A DNA stretch of 64,000 bases, taken from Hoeflea_A sp040932035 (GTDB taxonomy: Bacteria > Pseudomonadota > Alphaproteobacteria > Rhizobiales > Rhizobiaceae). Within the stretch, counting starts at the first letter, position 1. Each line of letters opens with the position of its first letter. The notes under the pieces were generated by a model. It was given only the letters and a program-made list of their open reading frames with translations. It had not been told where the DNA came from and searched no databases. Below, in pieces: positions 59,914 through 64,000 of the stretch. The stretch lies in the NCBI RefSeq assembly GCF_040932035.1, contig NZ_JBFRBB010000001.1, forward strand, positions 62,001-126,000, given 5' to 3'. A program made the position numbers and the translations under genes.

Positions 59914-60792
59914 ATGGCGACCCAGCACTCACGATCCGCCGCCCGCTTCATGATGGCGCCCGCAGTATTCCTGCTTCTGGTCTGGATGTTGGTGCCACTG
60001 ACAATGACACTGTTCTTTTCCTTCAAGAAGTATCTTCCGCTCAGAGGCGACTCCATGGCCAACGGTCTCGAATGGGTGGGATTTGCCAACTATGTGCGGT
60101 TCGTGGGCTCCAGCTCGTTCTGGCCCAGCATCCAGGCGACGCTGGTTATCGTTGGCGGCGTACTCGTCGTTACCATTGTTCTCGGCGTATTGCTGGCCAT
60201 GTTGCTGGATCAGCCGATGTGGGGCCAGGGCATCGTCCGCATTCTCGTGATCGCACCGTTTTTTGTCATGCCCACCGTCTCGGCCCTGGTGTGGAAGAAC
60301 ATGTTCATGGACCCCAACAACGGCTTGCTGGCATATCTTTGGAAGGCATTCGGCGCCACGCCCGTGGAATGGTTGAGTCAGGCGGCGCTACCGTCGCTGA
60401 TCATGATTGTCAGCTGGCAGTGGCTGCCCTTTGCGACGCTGATCCTGTTGACCGCCATCCAGTCGCTCGACAGCGAACAGCTTGAAGCCGCCGAAATGGA
60501 CGGCGCGCCGGCGCTGAAGCGATTCTGGTTCATTATCCTGCCGCATCTGAGCCGCGCCATCACCATCGTCATCCTGATCCAGACGATCTTTCTGCTGTCG
60601 ATCTTCGCGGAGATCTTTGTCACGACAGGCGGCGCGTTTGGCACCAAGACACTGACTTACCTGATCTTCCAGCGGGTGCTGGAAAGCCAGAATGTCGGCT
60701 TGGGCTCGGCCGGCGGCGTTTACGCCATCATCCTGGCCAACATCGTTGCGCTTTTCCTGATGCGCATTGTCGGCAAGAACCTGGACGCGTGA
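59914..60792 (+). CDS. smoF: Polyol ABC permease
   Basis: 292-residue permease with six helices. The EAA-loop is EAAEMDGAPALKRFWFIILPHL. It has an opening AARFMMAPAVFLLLVWMLVPLTMTLFF. AGAGGAGG precedes the ATG by about 6 bases. It forms the channel with SmoG and is followed after 11 bases by smoG. Confidence 0.94.
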   Translation: MATQHSRSAARFMMAPAVFLLLVWMLVPLTMTLFFSFKKYLPLRGDSMANGLEWVGFANYVRFVGSSSFWPSIQATLVIVGGVLVVTIVLGVLLAMLLDQPMWGQGIVRILVIAPFFVMPTVSALVWKNMFMDPNNGLLAYLWKAFGATPVEWLSQAALPSLIMIVSWQWLPFATLILLTAIQSLDSEQLEAAEMDGAPALKRFWFIILPHLSRAITIVILIQTIFLLSIFAEIFVTTGGAFGTKTLTYLIFQRVLESQNVGLGSAGGVYAIILANIVALFLMRIVGKNLDA

Positions 60793-60803
60793 GGAGATAG
60801 ACC

Positions 60804-61634
60804 ATGGCCCGAGCTGTCACCAACAATCGCAAGGCATTTAACACGGCATTGGCATGGCTGGTCGGCCTGCTGATATTCTTTCCTATTCTCTGGACAGTCC
60901 TGACCAGCTTCAAGACGGAAGCCCAGGCAATCAACGACCCGCCCATTTTTCTGTTTTTTGACTGGACGCTCGAAAACTATGGCGTCGTGCAGGAGCGTTC
61001 CGACTACCTCCGCTTTCTTTGGAACTCGGTCATCATAGCCGGCGGCTCGACGCTGTTGGGCATCATCGTAGCGGTACCCGCGGCGTGGTCGATGGCCTTT
61101 GTGCCGTCCAGGCGTACCAAAGATATCCTGCTGTGGATGCTGTCGACAAAGATGCTGCCGGCTGTCGGCGTTCTTTATCCGATCTATCTGCTTTTCATTC
61201 AGTTGGGCCTGCTGGACACGCGGTTCGGGCTGACCATCGTCCTGATGCTCATCAACCTGCCGATCATTGTCTGGATGCTCTACACCTATTTCAGAGAGAT
61301 TCCCGCGGAAATTCTTGAGGCGGCGCGCATGGATGGAGCGTCCCTTCGCGAGGAAATCCTCTATGTCCTCACACCAATGGCGGTTCCCGGCATCGCTTCG
61401 ACAATCCTGCTCAATTTCATCCTGGCATGGAACGAAGCCTTCTGGACGCTCAATCTGACAGCCGCCAATGCCGCGCCCCTGACGGCGTTTATCGCAAGCT
61501 ACTCCAGCCCGGAGGGGCTGTTTTACGCCAAGCTCTCGGCTGCCTCGACAATGGCAATCGCGCCGATCCTCATTCTCGGCTGGTTCAGCCAGAAGCAGCT
61601 CGTGCGCGGCCTTACATTCGGTGCGGTGAAATAG
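60804..61634 (+). CDS. smoG: Polyol ABC permease
   Basis: 276-residue permease, second channel subunit. The EAA-loop EAARMDGASLREEILYVLTPM is intact, and the C-terminal part contains FILAWNEAFWTLNLT, typical of this pair. GAGGAGA lies 7 bases before the ATG. It is followed after 10 bases by the ATPase gene. Confidence 0.94.
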   Translation: MARAVTNNRKAFNTALAWLVGLLIFFPILWTVLTSFKTEAQAINDPPIFLFFDWTLENYGVVQERSDYLRFLWNSVIIAGGSTLLGIIVAVPAAWSMAFVPSRRTKDILLWMLSTKMLPAVGVLYPIYLLFIQLGLLDTRFGLTIVLMLINLPIIVWMLYTYFREIPAEILEAARMDGASLREEILYVLTPMAVPGIASTILLNFILAWNEAFWTLNLTAANAAPLTAFIASYSSPEGLFYAKLSAASTMAIAPILILGWFSQKQLVRGLTFGAVK

Positions 61635-61644
61635 GAAGTTCACT

Positions 61645-62642
<998 letters not shown>

Positions 62643-62646
<4 letters not shown>

Positions 62647-63416
62647 AGCGTTTTGAAGGCAAAAACGTGCTGATCACCGGCGCAGCGCGCGGTATCGGCA
62701 GGGCATTTGCAGCCTCATTCGCGGGCGAGGGTGCCTGTGTGACGATTGCGGATATCGATATGGAGCGGGCGACGCAAAGCGCGGCTGATATCGGCCCGGA
62801 TGTTCGCTCTGCCAGGCTGGACCTGACGCAGCAAGGTTCAATCGAACAAACCGTCGCCGAGGCCGACAGCGCCATGGGCGGCATCGACATACTCATCAAC
62901 AACGCCGCTCTGTTCGACCTCGCGCCGATCACGGAAATCACCCGCGACAGCTATGACCGCCTGTTTTCCGTCAACGTCGCCGGCACGCTCTTCACCATGC
63001 AGGCAGTCGCCAGAACCATGATTGCGCGCGGAAGTGGCGGCAAGATCATCAACATGGCAAGCCAGGCGGGCAGGCGGGGCGAGCCGCTTGTCGCCGTCTA
63101 TTGCGCGACCAAGGCCGCCGTCATCAGCCTCACCCAGTCGGCCGGTCTCAATCTGATCAGACACGGCATTAATGTGAATGCCATCGCGCCGGGTGTCGTC
63201 GACGGCGAGCACTGGGATCATGTCGATTCTCTGTTTGCCAAATATGAAGGCCTGCAGCCCGGCGAAAAAAAGCGGCTGGTGGGAGAGGCGGTGCCCTATG
63301 GCCGCATGGGCACGGCGGACGATCTCACAGGCGCGGTATTGTTCCTGGCAAGCAGTAACGCCGACTACATCGTCGCCCAGACGCTGAATGTCGACGGCGG
63401 GAACTGGATGAGCTGA
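62643..63416 (+). CDS. smoS: Sorbitol (L-iditol 2-) dehydrogenase, SDR family
   Basis: 257-residue short-chain dehydrogenase that oxidises sorbitol to fructose with NAD. TGAARGIG (12-19) binds the nucleotide; the catalytic residues are S140, Y153 and K157, so the active site is complete. AGTLF and NAIAPGVVDGEHWDHVDSLF match SmoS-type enzymes. It overlaps smoK by four bases and shares one base with the mtlK start (TGATG). Confidence 0.94.
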
Positions 63417-64000
63417 TGGCAATAAAGCTCACCCAGGAATCGCTTGCCGATCTGCCTCATGATGTGGCCGTTCCCGGTTACGACCGGCGCTCGTTGAGAC
63501 CCGGTATCATCCACATCGGCACCGGCAATTTTCACCGCGCCCATCAGGCCGTCTATCTCGACCGCCTGTTCAATTCGGGCCTGGATCACGACTGGGCGGT
63601 GATCGGCGCCGGCGTGCAGCCGTCCGATGCCGAAATGCGCTCGAAACTGCAGGCGCAGGACTGGCTGACAACCGTCGTCGAACTCGCGCCCGAAGGGCTG
63701 AGCGCCTGCATTTGCGGCGCCATGGTCGACTTTATCGACATCGACCCGACGGCGCTGGTCGAAGCGCTGACCCGGCCCGATATCAGGATTGTCTCGCTGA
63801 CCATCACCGAGGGCGGCTATTACGTCGATCCGCAATCGGGCGGTTTCGACCTTTCGCATGCGGACATTTTGAGGGATATTGCCGCTCCCGATGATCCGCG
63901 TACGGTGTTTGGCCTTTTAATTGCCGGACTGCGCCGCCGCCGCGAGGAGGGCCTGCCGCCCTTCACCATCATGTCCTGTGACAATCTGCCGGACAACGGC
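63416..64000 (+). CDS. mtlK: Mannitol 2-dehydrogenase, N-terminal part (cut by window end)
   Basis: Polyol-specific long-chain dehydrogenase of the mannitol dehydrogenase family, oxidising mannitol to fructose. 195 codons are seen and the frame is open at the edge; the whole protein is about 490 residues. RPGIIHIGTGNFHRAHQ is the nucleotide-binding start and TITEGGYYVD plus TIMSCDNLPDNG belong to the family. It starts at ATG 63416 overlapping the smoS stop by one base. With SmoS it completes the two polyol oxidations of this locus. Confidence 0.95.
   Translation, partial: MAIKLTQESLADLPHDVAVPGYDRRSLRPGIIHIGTGNFHRAHQAVYLDRLFNSGLDHDWAVIGAGVQPSDAEMRSKLQAQDWLTTVVELAPEGLSACICGAMVDFIDIDPTALVEALTRPDIRIVSLTITEGGYYVDPQSGGFDLSHADILRDIAAPDDPRTVFGLLIAGLRRRREEGLPPFTIMSCDNLPDNG

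Overview
The window comes from an alphaproteobacterial chromosome, most likely order Hyphomicrobiales (Rhizobiales), near Hoeflea, Phyllobacteriaceae or Rhizobiaceae. That placement is an inference from family content: a C4-pathway 5-aminolevulinate synthase, a TIGR02186/TauE pair, a DUF6460 protein, the ligase-associated helicase with PdeM, a SmoC-SmoEFGK-SmoS-MtlK polyol locus, and high GC with strong AGGAG-type ribosome sites. About 58 protein genes are densely packed on both strands. I see no tRNA, rRNA, CRISPR array, transposase, integrase or phage gene.

Layout. 0-7 kb: TauE/SafE exporter and partner, DNA-repair helicase plus PdeM nuclease, DUF6460 membrane protein, and a MATE pump whose conserved N-terminus lies upstream of its first ATG. 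7-15 kb: a stand-alone acyl carrier protein behind an AT-rich leader, DUF952-pyrD, small hypothetical proteins, and a convergent response regulator/SLC5 hybrid kinase pair resembling the CrbS/CrbR acetate-switch system, then mscL. 15-23 kb: an aminotransferase, hemA behind a perfect FNR/FixK box, and a five-gene branched-chain-amino-acid-type ABC operon in which the LivG-type ATPase gene has an in-frame TGA 20 codons before its expected end. 23-34 kb: LysE exporter, a chemoreceptor with a c-type heme motif, a class III cyclase, a HerA-type ATPase, soxR with a perfect SoxR operator driving a glyoxalase-like gene and a DUF1127 gene, and an AraC / NmrA / DUF1772 / DUF4345 cluster.

34-39.6 kb: ugpBAEC (glycerol-3-phosphate uptake) plus an orphan divergent UgpE paralogue. 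39.6-47.4 kb: an Atu-like acyl-CoA carboxylase cluster (AtuA, carboxylase beta, enoyl-CoA hydratase, biotin carboxylase alpha, TIGR03084) with a divergent TetR regulator; it appears to be a shortened isoprenoid or branched-acid pathway without its dehydrogenase. 47.4-53 kb: a large secreted protein with two identical-spacing six-cysteine modules, an isoaspartyl-methyltransferase-like enzyme, a small secreted protein and an MgtE magnesium channel. 52.9-55.4 kb: a FecR-domain protein and a CHASE2 adenylate cyclase with interlocked stop codons. 55.5-56.5 kb: a lone CbiM-like permease under a cobalamin riboswitch. 56.6 kb to the end: HAD phosphatase, SmoC regulator, SmoEFGK polyol importer, SmoS sorbitol dehydrogenase and the start of MtlK mannitol dehydrogenase, which runs off the window.

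Theme: four solute importers or importer parts, two cyclases, one chemoreceptor and several redox or oxygen regulators suggest a metabolically flexible, nutrient-scavenging heterotroph. Three separate ABC operons carry a stem-loop directly after the binding-protein gene, the expected device for making more binding protein than membrane parts. The most surprising observations are the interrupted livG, the non-ATG MATE start, the duplicated cysteine module protein and the truncated Atu-like cluster.
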